From contig NZ_JFHE01000003.1 in the NCBI RefSeq assembly GCF_000698555.1, forward strand, positions 1 to 64,000: DNA of 64,000 nt, in the 5' to 3' direction. Below, piece after piece: positions 55,613 through 63,789 of the stretch. Numbering within the stretch: the stretch's first letter is position 1; each line of letters starts with the position of its first letter. Both the position numbers and the translations under genes were made by a program. This DNA comes from Caballeronia grimmiae. GTDB lineage: Bacteria; Pseudomonadota; Gammaproteobacteria; Burkholderiales; Burkholderiaceae. Below the pieces are notes generated by a model, which had not been told where the DNA came from, did no database searches, and saw nothing but the letters and a program-made list of their open reading frames with translations.

Positions 55613-56056
55613 ATGTTCTTTGGAGAATCTACCGTCATGCTGTCTTATCCAGTGAATCTGGAACTCGACACGAACAACAGTTACCTTGTCACCTTTCCCG
55701 ATATTCCGGAAGCCATTTCCGCCGGAGACGACGAAGACGAGGCGCTTCTCAACGCGCTGGACGCGCTGGAAAGCGCGATCGAAATTTACTTCGATGAAAA
55801 GCGCCAACTGCCGATGCCTTCCAAGCCGAAAAAGGGCCAGCCGGTGGTCATTCTGCCGGCGCTAGTGGTGTCGAAGGTGCTGCTGGCGAACGAAATGCTC
55901 CGGCAGGGTGTGCGAAAGGCCGAGCTGGCACGCAGGCTGAACGTGCATATGCCGCAGGTGGATCGGCTGCTCAATCCGCGGCATTCGTCGAAACTGGAGG
56001 CAATCGAGGCGGCGTTGCTGACGCTTGGCAAGCGGCTGAGCATCTCGGTCGCCTGA
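55613..56056 (+). CDS. hicB: HicB antitoxin
   Basis: This is a protein of up to 147 residues with an N-terminal HicB domain, LSYPVNLELDTNNSYLVTFPD and the acidic DDEDEALLNALDALESAIE. The C-terminal XRE-like helix-turn-helix (RKAELARRLNVHMPQVDRLL) should bind the operator. ATG 55613 has GGGAG 5 nt upstream; ATG 55637 begins closer to the conserved domain. It neutralises HicA and autoregulates the pair. Confidence 0.92.
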   Translation: MFFGESTVMLSYPVNLELDTNNSYLVTFPDIPEAISAGDDEDEALLNALDALESAIEIYFDEKRQLPMPSKPKKGQPVVILPALVVSKVLLANEMLRQGVRKAELARRLNVHMPQVDRLLNPRHSSKLEAIEAALLTLGKRLSISVA

Positions 56057-56087
56057 CCCGGTGTCAAAACCGTCCGCACAAAAAAAA

Positions 56088-56109
56088 CCGGGGTCCATTG
56101 GGGCCCCGG
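56088..56109 (-). terminator. Terminator of the OmpA-like lipoprotein gene
   Basis: CCGGGGTCC/GGGCCCCGG (one G-U pair, loop ATTG) is followed on the minus strand by seven T. It sits about 165 nt after the stop of the OmpA-like gene. The interval holds no gene. Confidence 0.75.
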
Positions 56110-56272
56110 AGCAACAACGACAAGAGGAGAATGGCAGGCGATGGTCCAGCCATCCACCTACCGTAACAACAGACAAGCGCCGCGCCGGCAAGTTTCAAAT
56201 TTTTTTCAGGCGCGTTCGACCGGATGACGCCTCAGCGCGCCCGCTCGTCTATTGTCCTGCAATATCAAATAC

Positions 56273-56929
56273 TTACTGCACTTGACCCGGCTGCGCGGTC
56301 GCGCGCAGGTAGATCTCCACGCGACGATTCTGCGCGCGGCCCGCTTCCGTCGAATTGTCGGCGATCGGCTGGTTCTGGCCCATGCCCTGCGCCGACAGAC
56401 GCTGCGCCGGAACGCCGTGCGTCGAAATGTACGATGCCACGCTCTGCGCGCGGTTCTGCGACAGCGTCTGGTTGTAAGCCGCCGTGCCGGTGTTGTCCGT
56501 ATGGCCGACGACGCTCGCGATCAGTTCCGGATGCTGCTGCAACGTTTGCGTGACCGAGTTCAGAACCGGATCGAACGACGGCTTGATCGCGTAGCTATTG
56601 GTATCGAACGAGATCGAGTTCGGGATGTTGACCTTGAGCGAGCCGTCTTGCTGCTCGGTCACTTGCGTGCCGGTACCCTTCGAATCGCCGGAAATCTTGT
56701 TGCGGATGGCCTGCCAGTTGTAGCCGGTGATGCCGCCAACCGCCGCACCCGTCGCCGCGCCGATCGCCGCGCCCTTGCCGCCGCCGAAAATCGCGCCGAT
56801 ACCAGCGCCCGTGGCCGCGCCGACGCCCGTGCCGACGGCTGCATTGGTACCCTGCTGCGATGCGCAGCCGGCAACGAGTGCGCCGACGACGGCGAAAACG
56901 GACAGGCGGGTCAACAACTTCGTATTCAT
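56273..56929 (-). CDS. OmpA-family glycine-zipper lipoprotein
   Basis: This is a 218-residue lipoprotein with lipobox LVAGC (Cys about 22). A glycine-zipper stretch runs from about 29 to 66 (GVGAATGAGIGAIFGGG, AAIGAATGAAVGG), and a C-terminal OmpA-like peptidoglycan-binding domain carries VVGHTDNTGTAAYN and NQPIADNSTEAGRAQNRRVEI. AAGGAG lies 6 nt before the ATG at 56929. It tethers the outer membrane to peptidoglycan. The family includes YiaD. Confidence 0.92.
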   Translation of the reverse strand: MNTKLLTRLSVFAVVGALVAGCASQQGTNAAVGTGVGAATGAGIGAIFGGGKGAAIGAATGAAVGGITGYNWQAIRNKISGDSKGTGTQVTEQQDGSLKVNIPNSISFDTNSYAIKPSFDPVLNSVTQTLQQHPELIASVVGHTDNTGTAAYNQTLSQNRAQSVASYISTHGVPAQRLSAQGMGQNQPIADNSTEAGRAQNRRVEIYLRATAQPGQVQ

Positions 56930-57201
56930 CTTGATCTCCTTTTGATTCAAAAGCGGTTCGGCGACACGCGCCGACAATGCGAAAGGGTCTTCGGACGGGC
57001 TTTCGGACGAGCCTCTACAATAACGGGAATATTGAGAAACACGTCCGTGCGCCCGGTGCAATGCGTCCCCGGATAGCAACAGCAGCGGGATAGTGCAGCG
57101 CGGGACGACTCGCACGCAACGGCGTTAACAATTACTTTCAATTTCCTCAGTTTGTTGCAACGCGACGGCCCATTTAGCAACAAGCGTTCCCTGGAGTTTC
57201 A

Positions 57202-58290
57202 ATGAGCATTGACCGCGCGCGGATCGACACCGCACTCGCTACCCTGACCGATCCGAACACCAACCGCAAGTTCGTCGATACGAAGAGCATCCGCAACGTT
57301 TCCATCGAAGGCGGCAAGGTTGCGGTGAGCGTCGTGCTGGGTTATCCGGCGAAGACGCAGTTCGCTGCGATCGGCAGCCTCGTTGCCGATGGGCTGCGCC
57401 AGGTGCCGGGCGTGACCGACGTTTCCGTCGATGTCACCTCGCAAGTCGTCGCGCATGCGGTGCAGCGCGGCGTCAAATTGTTGCCGAACGTCAAGAACAT
57501 CATCGCGGTGGCGTCGGGCAAGGGCGGCGTCGGCAAGAGCACGACCGCGACGAATCTCGCGCTCGCGCTTGCGCAGGAAGGCGCGTCGGTCGGCATGCTC
57601 GACGCGGACATCTACGGCCCTTCGCTGCCGATGATGCTCGGCATTTCCGGCCGCCCCGAATCGCCGGACAACCAGTCGATGAATCCGCTCACCGGCCACG
57701 GCATCCAGGCAAACTCGATCGGCTTTTTGATCGAGCAGGACAACCCGATGGTCTGGCGCGGCCCGATGGTCACGTCCGCGCTCGAACAACTGCTGCGCCA
57801 GACGAACTGGAAGGACCTCGATTACCTCGTCGTCGACATGCCGCCGGGAACGGGCGACATTCAGCTCACGCTGTCGCAGAAGGTGCCGGTGACGGGCGCC
57901 GTGATCGTCACGACGCCGCAGGACATCGCGCTGCTCGACGCGAAGAAGGGCCTCAAGATGTTCGAGAAGGTCGGCATTCCGATTCTCGGCATCGTCGAGA
58001 ACATGAGCACCCATGTCTGCTCGAATTGCGGCCACGAAGAGCACATCTTCGGCGCGGGCGGCGGCGAGCGCATGGCGAAGGAATACGGCGTCGAGATTCT
58101 CGGGCAGTTGCCGCTCGATATTTCCATCCGCGAACGCACCGATGCGGGCCAGCCGACGGTCGTGTCGGAGCCGGAAAGCCGCATCGCCGAGACGTATCGC
58201 GCGATCGCCCGGCGCGTCGCGATTTCGATTGCCGAGCGCCAGCGCGACATGACGTCGAAGTTCCCGAGCATCGTCGTGCAGAACACCTGA
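57202..58290 (+). CDS. apbC: Iron-sulfur cluster carrier ATPase Mrp/ApbC
   Basis: This is a 362-residue protein with an N-terminal MIP18/DUF59 domain (RIDTALATLTDPNTNRKFV), the deviant P-loop GKGGVGKSTTATNLALALA and the cluster-binding CSNC pair near residue 273. It transfers [4Fe-4S] clusters to apoproteins. It diverges from the OmpA-like gene. Confidence 0.95.
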   Translation: MSIDRARIDTALATLTDPNTNRKFVDTKSIRNVSIEGGKVAVSVVLGYPAKTQFAAIGSLVADGLRQVPGVTDVSVDVTSQVVAHAVQRGVKLLPNVKNIIAVASGKGGVGKSTTATNLALALAQEGASVGMLDADIYGPSLPMMLGISGRPESPDNQSMNPLTGHGIQANSIGFLIEQDNPMVWRGPMVTSALEQLLRQTNWKDLDYLVVDMPPGTGDIQLTLSQKVPVTGAVIVTTPQDIALLDAKKGLKMFEKVGIPILGIVENMSTHVCSNCGHEEHIFGAGGGERMAKEYGVEILGQLPLDISIRERTDAGQPTVVSEPESRIAETYRAIARRVAISIAERQRDMTSKFPSIVVQNT

Positions 58291-58410
58291 CGCCGGTCGT
58301 CTGGACGTGTCTTTCGCGAGCCTTGTGCGGTGCGGCTCGCGGTATCATGTCGCCTTCGAAGCGCGGCAACGTGGACGCACGGGGCGTCGGCGGGCCGCCA
58401 AGAGGATCGC

Positions 58411-58944
58411 ATGAGAGACAGATTCGACGGGAGGGCGCTTGCCGCCTTGTTCGCCACCGCCGCATGCAGCGTTGCGCTGAGCGGCTGCGGCATCATCTTC
58501 CAGAATCACGAGAAAATCGCGGACGCCACGCTGAAGCCCACGCCCGGCAACACGGCGCGGGGCACCATCACGCTGATCGAGCGATCGGACGGCGTCCAGG
58601 TCACTTACAGCATCACCAACATGCCGCCTAACAGCGATCACGCGTTGCAGGTGCACGAACGCGGCGACTGCATCGCCGTGAACGGGGCCGACGCAAGCCC
58701 GGTCTTCGCGCTGCCCGGCGAACGGGCACGCGCGAGCGGGCGGCTCGAAGGCGAACTCGGCAACATTCACGCGGACGCAAACGGCACGGCCACGGGCTTC
58801 ATCGTCGCGACGGACGTGTCGCTGGACGGCGTGCGCTCCGTTATCTCCCGCGCGATCATGCTGCATCGCGAAGCCACGGAGTCTTATACGATGAGCCCGC
58901 ACAACGTAGGTCCGGCGCTTGCCTGCGGCGTGATCCGGCGCTGA
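58411..58944 (+). CDS. Cu/Zn superoxide dismutase-like lipoprotein with degenerate metal site
   Basis: This is a 177-residue exported lipoprotein with lipobox LSGC (Cys 26) and a Cu/Zn-SOD-like beta fold. LQVHERGDC (82-87), ELGNIHADANGTA and ACGVI near the end keep the disulfide cysteines (87 and 172). Only two copper-type His remain (82 and 152). The usual first His is Gln 80, and the bridging and zinc His are absent. Dismutase activity is therefore unlikely. The start has AGAGGA upstream. Confidence 0.82.
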   Translation: MRDRFDGRALAALFATAACSVALSGCGIIFQNHEKIADATLKPTPGNTARGTITLIERSDGVQVTYSITNMPPNSDHALQVHERGDCIAVNGADASPVFALPGERARASGRLEGELGNIHADANGTATGFIVATDVSLDGVRSVISRAIMLHREATESYTMSPHNVGPALACGVIRR

Positions 58945-59108
58945 GCGCGCCGGCCGAACAGCCGGCTTCGTGCCGCACTTCATTCGCGTAAAATACGCGC
59001 TTCGTTTTCATTCGTCTCTCGTCTGGCCCGGCCGGGTCATGCGCCGTTTCACCGAAGGCCTGCGGTCGGATCGCGCGATCGCAAGCTGCAACGCTGGGTA
59101 GCGTTCCT

Positions 59109-59678
59109 ATGAGCATCAAGTCCGACAAGTGGATTCGGCGCATGGCCGAAGAGCACAAGATGATCGAGCCGTTCGTGCGCGATCAGGTGCGCGTGGCCGA
59201 GGACGGCCGCAAGATCGTGAGCTACGGAACGTCGAGCTACGGCTACGACATCCGCGTGGCCGACGAATTCAAGATCTTCACGAACATCAATTCCACCATT
59301 GTCGATCCCAAAGCGTTCGACGAGAAATCGTTCGTGGACTTCAAGGGCGACGTCTGCATCATTCCGCCGAATTCGTTCGCGCTCGCGCGCACCGTCGAGT
59401 ATTTCCGCATTCCGCGCTCGTGCCTGACCGTGTGCCTCGGCAAGTCGACTTACGCGCGTTGCGGAATCATCGTGAACGTGACGCCGTTCGAGCCGGAATG
59501 GGAAGGCTACGTCACGCTCGAATTCTCGAATACGACACCTTTGCCTGCGAAGATTTACGCGAACGAGGGCGTAGCCCAGGTTCTGTTCTTCGAAAGCGAC
59601 GAAATTTGCGAGACGTCCTATGCGGATCGCGGGGGCAAGTACCAGGGGCAGCACGGCGTGACGCTGCCGAAGACCTGA
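59109..59678 (+). CDS. dcd: dCTP deaminase Dcd
   Basis: This is a 189-residue trimeric dUTPase-fold enzyme making dUTP from d[45 protein letters not shown] and [11 protein letters not shown] are typical. It lies about 90 bp upstream of the decarboxylase gene on the same strand. Confidence 0.96.
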   Translation: MSIKSDKWIRRMAEEHKMIEPFVRDQVRVAEDGRKIVSYGTSSYGYDIRVADEFKIFTNINSTIVDPKAFDEKSFVDFKGDVCIIPPNSFALARTVEYFRIPRSCLTVCLGKSTYARCGIIVNVTPFEPEWEGYVTLEFSNTTPLPAKIYANEGVAQVLFFESDEICETSYADRGGKYQGQHGVTLPKT

Positions 59679-59765
59679 GCCTCGCATCGTCAGACACGCG
59701 CACGCAGTTGAAAGACCGCTGATCCGATGCTCGGGCAGCGGTCGTTCCATTTGGAGATTCGCCTC

Positions 59766-62051
59766 ATGAAGTTCCGCTTTCCCGTCGTCATCATCGACGA
59801 AGACTTTCGCTCCGAGAACATTTCGGGTTCCGGCATTCGCGCGCTGGCCGAGGCGATCGAGCGCGAAGGCGCCGAAGTGCTCGGCCTGACGAGCTACGGC
59901 GATCTCGCCGCGTTCGCGCAGCAATCGAGCCGCGCGTCGTGCTTCATCCTTTCGATCGATGACGACGAGCTGCTGCCTTACGCCGACAACGTCGTCGTCG
60001 AAGGCGATACGCCCGAGCTGGCCTCGGCGATCGTCGCGCTGCGCGCGTTCATCGACGCCGTGCGCCGCCGCAACGCCGACATTCCCATTTTCCTGTACGG
60101 CGAAACGCGCACGTCGCGGCATCTGCCGAACGACATCCTGCGCGAACTGCACGGCTTCATCCACATGTTCGAGGACACGCCGGAGTTCGTCGCGCGTCAC
60201 GTCATCCGCGAGGCGAAGGTGTATCTCGATTCGCTCGCGCCGCCGTTCTTCAAGGAACTGGTGCAGTACGCGGAAGAGGGTTCGTACTCGTGGCATTGTC
60301 CGGGGCATTCGGGCGGCGTCGCGTTCCTGAAGAATCCGCTCGGGCAGATGTTCCATCAGTTCTTCGGCGAGAACATGCTGCGCGCGGACGTGTGCAACGC
60401 GGTCGAGGAACTCGGCCAGTTGCTCGATCACACCGGGCCGGTCGCGGCGTCCGAGCGCAACGCGGCGCGCATCTTCAGCGCGGATCATCTGTTCTTCGTG
60501 ACGAACGGCACGTCGACGTCGAACAAGATCGTGTGGCACGCGACGGTCGCACCGGGCGATATCGTCGTCGTGGACCGCAACTGCCACAAGTCGATCCTGC
60601 ACGCGATCACGATGACGGGCGCGATCCCCGTGTTCCTCACGCCGACGCGCAATCACTTCGGCATCATCGGTCCTATTTCGCGCAACGAGTTCAAGCCCGA
60701 GGTCATTCGCAAGAAGATCGAGGAAAACCCGTTCGCCCGCGAAGTGCTGGCGAAGAATCCGAAGGTGAAGCCGCGCATCCTGACCATCACGCAGAGCACG
60801 TATGACGGCGTGATCTACAACGTCGAGATGATCAAGGACCTGCTCGGCGACATGCTCGACACGCTGCATTTCGACGAAGCGTGGCTGCCGCACGCGGAGT
60901 TCCATTCGTTCTATCAGGACATGCATGCGATCGGCGCGGGCCGGCCGCGCACGGGCGCGCTGGTGTTCGCGACGCACTCCACGCACAAGCTGCTCGCAGG
61001 CATTTCGCAGGCGTCGCAGATTCTCGTGCAGGACAGCGAGAACAGCACGTTCGACCGTCATCGCTTCAACGAGGCGTATCTGATGCATACGTCGACGTCG
61101 CCGCAGTACGCGATCATCGCGTCGTGCGATGTCGCCGCCGCGATGATGGAAGCGCCTGGCGGCCCGGCGCTCGTGGAGGAATCGATTGCGGAGGCGCTCG
61201 ATTTCCGCCGCGCGATGCGCAAGGTCGACGCCGAATACGGCGACGACTGGTTCTTCAAGGTCTGGGGCCCGGACGCGCTGGCCGAGGAAGGCATCGGCGA
61301 TCGCGAGGACTGGATGCTGAAGCCGAACGACCGCTGGCACGGCTTCGGCCCGCTCGCGGAAGGCTTCAACATGCTCGACCCGATCAAGGCGACGATCATC
61401 ACGCCGGGGCTCGATGTCGACGGCGAGTTCGGCGACACCGGCATTCCGGCCGGCATCGTGACGCGCTACCTGGCGGAGCACGGCATCATCGTGGAGAAGA
61501 CGGGGCTTTATTCGTTCTTCATCATGTTTACGATCGGCATCACGAAGGGCCGCTGGAACTCGATGGTCACCGAGCTTCAGCAGTTCAAGGACGACTACGA
61601 CAACAATCAGCCGCTGTGGCGCGTGCTGCCGGAATTCGTCGCGCAGCATCCGTCGTATGAGCGCATCGGCTTGCGCGATCTGTGCCAGCAGATTCACAGC
61701 GTGTATCGCGCGAACGACATTGCGCGTCTGACGACCGAGATGTATCTGTCGAGCATGGAGCCGGCGATGAAGCCGTCCGAAGCGTACGCGAAGCTCGTGC
61801 ACCGCGAGATCGACCGCGTGCCGATCGACGAACTCGAAGGCCGCGTGACGAGCATTCTGCTCACGCCGTATCCGCCGGGCATTCCGCTTCTGATTCCGGG
61901 CGAGCGCTTCAATCGCACGATCGTCGATTACCTGCGTTTCGCGCGTGAGTTCAACGAGCGCTTCCCGGGCTTCCATACGGATATCCACGGGCTCGTCGGC
62001 GAGATGATCAACGGGCGCATCGAGTATTTCGTCGATTGCGTGCGTGATTGA
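59766..62051 (+). CDS. Orn/Lys/Arg decarboxylase class-I (PLP)
   Basis: This is a 761-residue fold-type I decarboxylase. The N-terminal wing has VVIIDEDFRSENISG; the PLP Lys is in STHKLLAGISQASQIL. It also has the GHSGGVAFLKNP substrate loop and a C-terminal domain. The start MKFRFPVV at 59766 has GGAG 9 nt upstream; a frame opens 13 codons earlier. Lysine or arginine as substrate cannot be told apart from sequence alone. Confidence 0.9.
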   Translation: MKFRFPVVIIDEDFRSENISGSGIRALAEAIEREGAEVLGLTSYGDLAAFAQQSSRASCFILSIDDDELLPYADNVVVEGDTPELASAIVALRAFIDAVRRRNADIPIFLYGETRTSRHLPNDILRELHGFIHMFEDTPEFVARHVIREAKVYLDSLAPPFFKELVQYAEEGSYSWHCPGHSGGVAFLKNPLGQMFHQFFGENMLRADVCNAVEELGQLLDHTGPVAASERNAARIFSADHLFFVTNGTSTSNKIVWHATVAPGDIVVVDRNCHKSILHAITMTGAIPVFLTPTRNHFGIIGPISRNEFKPEVIRKKIEENPFAREVLAKNPKVKPRILTITQSTYDGVIYNVEMIKDLLGDMLDTLHFDEAWLPHAEFHSFYQDMHAIGAGRPRTGALVFATHSTHKLLAGISQASQILVQDSENSTFDRHRFNEAYLMHTSTSPQYAIIASCDVAAAMMEAPGGPALVEESIAEALDFRRAMRKVDAEYGDDWFFKVWGPDALAEEGIGDREDWMLKPNDRWHGFGPLAEGFNMLDPIKATIITPGLDVDGEFGDTGIPAGIVTRYLAEHGIIVEKTGLYSFFIMFTIGITKGRWNSMVTELQQFKDDYDNNQPLWRVLPEFVAQHPSYERIGLRDLCQQIHSVYRANDIARLTTEMYLSSMEPAMKPSEAYAKLVHREIDRVPIDELEGRVTSILLTPYPPGIPLLIPGERFNRTIVDYLRFAREFNERFPGFHTDIHGLVGEMINGRIEYFVDCVRD

Positions 62052-62077
62052 CGCCTTCGCTCTCCATGCGGCAAATG

Positions 62078-62105
62078 AAAACGGCCCGCGCGGGCCGTTT
62101 TTTTA
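62078..62105. terminator. Terminator after the decarboxylase gene
   Basis: ACGGCCCG/CGGGCCGT (62081-62088 with 62091-62098) is followed by seven T and preceded by AAA. It lies between the convergent decarboxylase and GST genes, so it can act both ways. Confidence 0.9.
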
Positions 62106-62126
62106 TCGCTGAAGGGCTGCGATGCG

Positions 62127-62732
62127 TCAGATCAGACCTTCGGCCTTCATTGCCGCTTGAACCGCAGCGCGTGCGCCCACGCGCGACTGATAGGCGACCA
62201 GCGCCGGCCACTTGTTCAGGTCGAGATCGATGTGCCGCGCCCAGCTAAGCACGGTGAAGAGATACGCATCGGCGATGCCGAATTCACTGCCGAGCAGGAA
62301 CTGCTTGTCGTCGATGTGCTTCGCGACGTAAGCCAGACGGCGGTCGAGATTGGCCATCGCTGCCGCTTTCCAGTCGCTCGACGCGGCCGGATTGAAGAAC
62401 GGCGAGAAGTTCTTGTGCAGTTCGGTGCCGATGAACGTGAGCCATCCTTGCAGGCGATAGCGCGCCATGGCGTCGGCGAGCGGCGCCAGATGCTTCGCGG
62501 GCACCTGATCGGCGATGTACTGCATGATCGCCGGGCCTTCGGTCAGCAATTCGCCGTTATCGAGTTGCAGCGCGGGCACGTAGCCTTTTGCGTTGATCGC
62601 CGAGAAATCCGCGCCGCTTGCGGTCAGCTTCGTTTTCAGATCGACTGCTTCGATCTCGTACGGCAGACCGGACTCTTCAAGAACAATGTGCGATGCAAGC
62701 GAACATGCGCCGGCCTTGTAAAACAGTTTCAT
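62127..62732 (-). CDS. Beta-class glutathione S-transferase
   Basis: This is a 201-residue GST. The thioredoxin-like N-terminal half has MKLFYKAGACSLASHIVLEE with the beta-class Cys (about residue 9) and GYVPALQLDNGELLTEGPAI; the C-terminal half is all-helical (ADAYLFTVLSWARH). The start MKLFYK at 62732 fits the family. It conjugates or reduces glutathione adducts, with no specific substrate visible. Confidence 0.92.
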   Translation of the reverse strand: MKLFYKAGACSLASHIVLEESGLPYEIEAVDLKTKLTASGADFSAINAKGYVPALQLDNGELLTEGPAIMQYIADQVPAKHLAPLADAMARYRLQGWLTFIGTELHKNFSPFFNPAASSDWKAAAMANLDRRLAYVAKHIDDKQFLLGSEFGIADAYLFTVLSWARHIDLDLNKWPALVAYQSRVGARAAVQAAMKAEGLI

Positions 62733-62926
62733 TCGAATCTCCAAGTAAATCGCGGAGCATTATGAACGATTCGAATGGGAGCCGGCAGTGACGGGTGAGG
62801 AATGGTTCATGTCGTCGGGCGAAATGATGGGTGGTGCGAAGCGGTGACGAATCGGATAAATCGTGTATGACTTCGTAAGCCTAACGACTACGCTGGCGAA
62901 TCGAACACTGATAAGAAAGGTCAACA

Positions 62927-63415
62927 ATGAGCGCGAGGCCACCATTCGCGAGCGCATGGCTCGCTTTCCTTGACGTGCGCGTGAGCGTGGCGGGAGTGGG
63001 GAAGCTAATCGGCGGCCGGGTGAACGACAATGTCAAAGCTGGCATTTTCCAGAACGCCTGCCCGATCAGAATGAGCTATGTATTGAACCGCACTGGTTTC
63101 CCTGTCAGGAAGGACGCTGCTTATGCATCCGTGTCGGGCGCCGACGGTGCACAGTATCTGTTTCGAGTGAACGACATGATGGCTTATCTCGAACGTCAGT
63201 TCGGCAAGCCGGAGAAAACGGTCAAGTCCCCCAGGGAGGATGATTTCCGCGGCGAGAAGGGCATTCTCGTTGTTCGAGGACACGGCTGGGACAACGCGCA
63301 AGGGCACGTCACCTTGTGGGACGGCAATGCGTGTTCGGATTCATGCCATCTGCTTCACAACCCCGACAACGGCACGTTTATTCCCGAAACAGCATTGCTA
63401 TGGAAGTTGCACTGA
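62927..63415 (+). CDS. tae4: Type VI secretion amidase effector Tae4
   Basis: This is a 162-residue NlpC/P60-like peptidoglycan amidase of the Tae4 family. Catalytic Cys45 (FQNACPIRMS), His127 (GHVTLWDG) and Asp138 are in place, and the nearby Cys136/Cys140 pair matches the redox loop known in Tae4. There is no signal peptide, as expected for a T6SS effector. The base composition is lower in GC than the surroundings. AGAAAGG precedes the ATG. The immunity gene overlaps it by one base. Confidence 0.92.
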   Translation: MSARPPFASAWLAFLDVRVSVAGVGKLIGGRVNDNVKAGIFQNACPIRMSYVLNRTGFPVRKDAAYASVSGADGAQYLFRVNDMMAYLERQFGKPEKTVKSPREDDFRGEKGILVVRGHGWDNAQGHVTLWDGNACSDSCHLLHNPDNGTFIPETALLWKLH

Positions 63416-63789
63416 TGCGCACATTCGTCGCAGGCGTCGCGCTCTTCGTACTAAGTCAAGCCGTCGCCGCAGCGCACTCTGCATCGATGGTAGAACAACA
63501 GGCGCTTTTGAAGCGATGGGCATTGAGCCGATGCCTCGGGAAGGTCTACGCTGACGCGGCAGTGAAGCGGGACGCCGAGGCCACGGCCAGCATCTATCTC
63601 GAAGCCGGCATTGTTCCGGCGGATGCGTACAGCGCAGTCGATCAGTTGGCGACCGACTACGCGAACCGGCATTACACCGGCTCGATCGACTCGTCTTTCG
63701 GAACGAAGAAGTGCATCGACTTGTTCGACGGCAAGCCGCTCGACCACCTCACCAAACGCCTCGTCAACCCGCCGCGCCTCCGCCGCTAA
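63415..63789 (+). CDS. tai4: Type VI amidase immunity protein Tai4
   Basis: This is a 124-residue periplasmic protein with signal peptide MRTFVAGVALFVLSQAVAAA and a helical domain. WALSRCLGKVYADAAVKRDA and KKCIDLFDGKPLDHL (Cys pair) match Tai4. It binds and blocks Tae4 in the periplasm against sibling attack. The ATG at 63415 shares one base with the tae4 stop (TGATG). An ATG five codons earlier is an alternative. Confidence 0.9.
   Translation: MRTFVAGVALFVLSQAVAAAHSASMVEQQALLKRWALSRCLGKVYADAAVKRDAEATASIYLEAGIVPADAYSAVDQLATDYANRHYTGSIDSSFGTKKCIDLFDGKPLDHLTKRLVNPPRLRR

Noticed and set aside
59049..61988. A 979-codon minus-strand frame opposite dcd and the decarboxylase gene
   Set aside because: It runs antisense through two well-supported genes, has shadow composition and shows no motif.
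62927..63789. A larger T6SS or phage-like island around the Tae4/Tai4 pair
   Set aside because: Flanking genes (GST, bestrophin) are ordinary chromosomal genes, and no integrase, IS element, attachment-site repeat or secretion component was found in the window.
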